Source: Paracoccaceae bacterium (lineage in GTDB: Bacteria; Pseudomonadota; Alphaproteobacteria; Rhodobacterales; Rhodobacteraceae). From it: a stretch of DNA of 14,276 nt. The stretch lies in assembly GCA_021648225.1 (NCBI GenBank), contig JAKITE010000067.1, positions 1 through 14,276 on the forward strand. Direction: 5' to 3'. The position numbers and the translations under genes were made by a program. How positions within the stretch are numbered: the stretch's first letter is position 1; each line of letters starts with the position of its first letter. Positions 14,152 through 14,276 of this stretch are shown in pieces. A model generated the notes under the pieces. That model saw nothing but the letters and a program-made list of their open reading frames with translations. It did no database searches and was not told the origin of the DNA.

Positions 14152-14276
14152 AGGTGGTCCCACTATTTTGACCAGCTAGCAGCGTAAATAAGATGAATCT
14201 GATTTCATTGTTATGCTGCTAATTTTGTTGGTTCTGCTTTTCTGTCATAGACCTCGCTGGGCGTCAATATGCCGTG
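14149..14276 (-). mobile_element. IS3-family insertion sequence, partial (one end only)
   Basis: From the integrase break to the right edge the sequence belongs to an insertion element entering from the right. The block TGGTCCCACTATTTTGACCA (about 14155-14174), close to the junction, is probably within or next to the terminal inverted repeat. The other end, which would confirm it, is outside the window. The exact junction and any target-site duplication cannot be set from one end. Confidence 0.6.
14211..14276 (-). CDS. IS3-family transposase, C-terminal 21 residues (partial)
   Basis: Reading leftward from the window edge, the frame gives HGILTPSEVYDRKAEPTKLAA and then a TAA at 14213-14211. 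L-T-P-x-E-V-Y followed by a short basic tail ending KLAA is the usual C-terminus of IS3-type OrfB transposases, after the RPHxxLG block that would lie just outside. Only the tail is visible, so neither intactness nor subgroup can be judged. It differs from the remnant near 7342-7440, which ends in the WLWTYNNDRP type of block. Confidence 0.6.
   Translation of the reverse strand, partial: HGILTPSEVYDRKAEPTKLAA

Overview
The window looks like chromosomal DNA of an alphaproteobacterium, most likely Rhodobacterales. The evidence is the style of its Mrp/ApbC, ClpA and long-form CysK proteins, a DUF6134 protein, and moderate GC with G/C-rich third codon positions. Family assignments are by recognition of motifs; no database search was run.

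Layout. (1) 1-364, minus: the N-terminal part of an endonuclease/exonuclease/phosphatase-fold protein, running off the left edge. (2) 600-1673, plus: Mrp/ApbC Fe-S carrier ATPase. (3) 5771-1763, minus: clpA, then a class IV aminotransferase, then a sulfotransferase-like P-loop protein. The last two are coupled by a TGATG stop/start overlap. As I recall, the same two domains are fused in one protein in plants, so this pair is the most interesting functional unit here. (4) 6009-6085: tRNA-Arg(TCT), followed by a small variable islet. The islet holds an AT-rich glycosyltransferase-like orphan starting with TTG, and a collapsed remnant of an IS3-family transposase. (5) 7567-9962: a Gdx/SugE-type SMR exporter, divergent from a class V aminotransferase-like protein that lacks the cysteine-desulfurase loop cysteine, then a convergent Tat-exported DUF6134 protein. 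(6) 10114-13538, plus: cysK and a large MscS-family mechanosensitive channel with a DUF3772-like N-terminal region. (7) 13649-13738: tRNA-Ser(GGA), followed by the N-terminal arm-binding domain of a tyrosine integrase. That integrase is broken off at about 14150 by an IS3-family insertion, whose transposase C-terminus runs in from the right edge.

Most of the window is housekeeping: Fe-S delivery, proteolysis, cysteine synthesis and osmotic protection. The accessory character is concentrated at the two tRNA genes. The right edge is probably the tRNA-Ser boundary of a genomic island. I found no CRISPR array, origin or toxin-antitoxin pair, and no recognisable guanidine riboswitch ahead of the SMR exporter.
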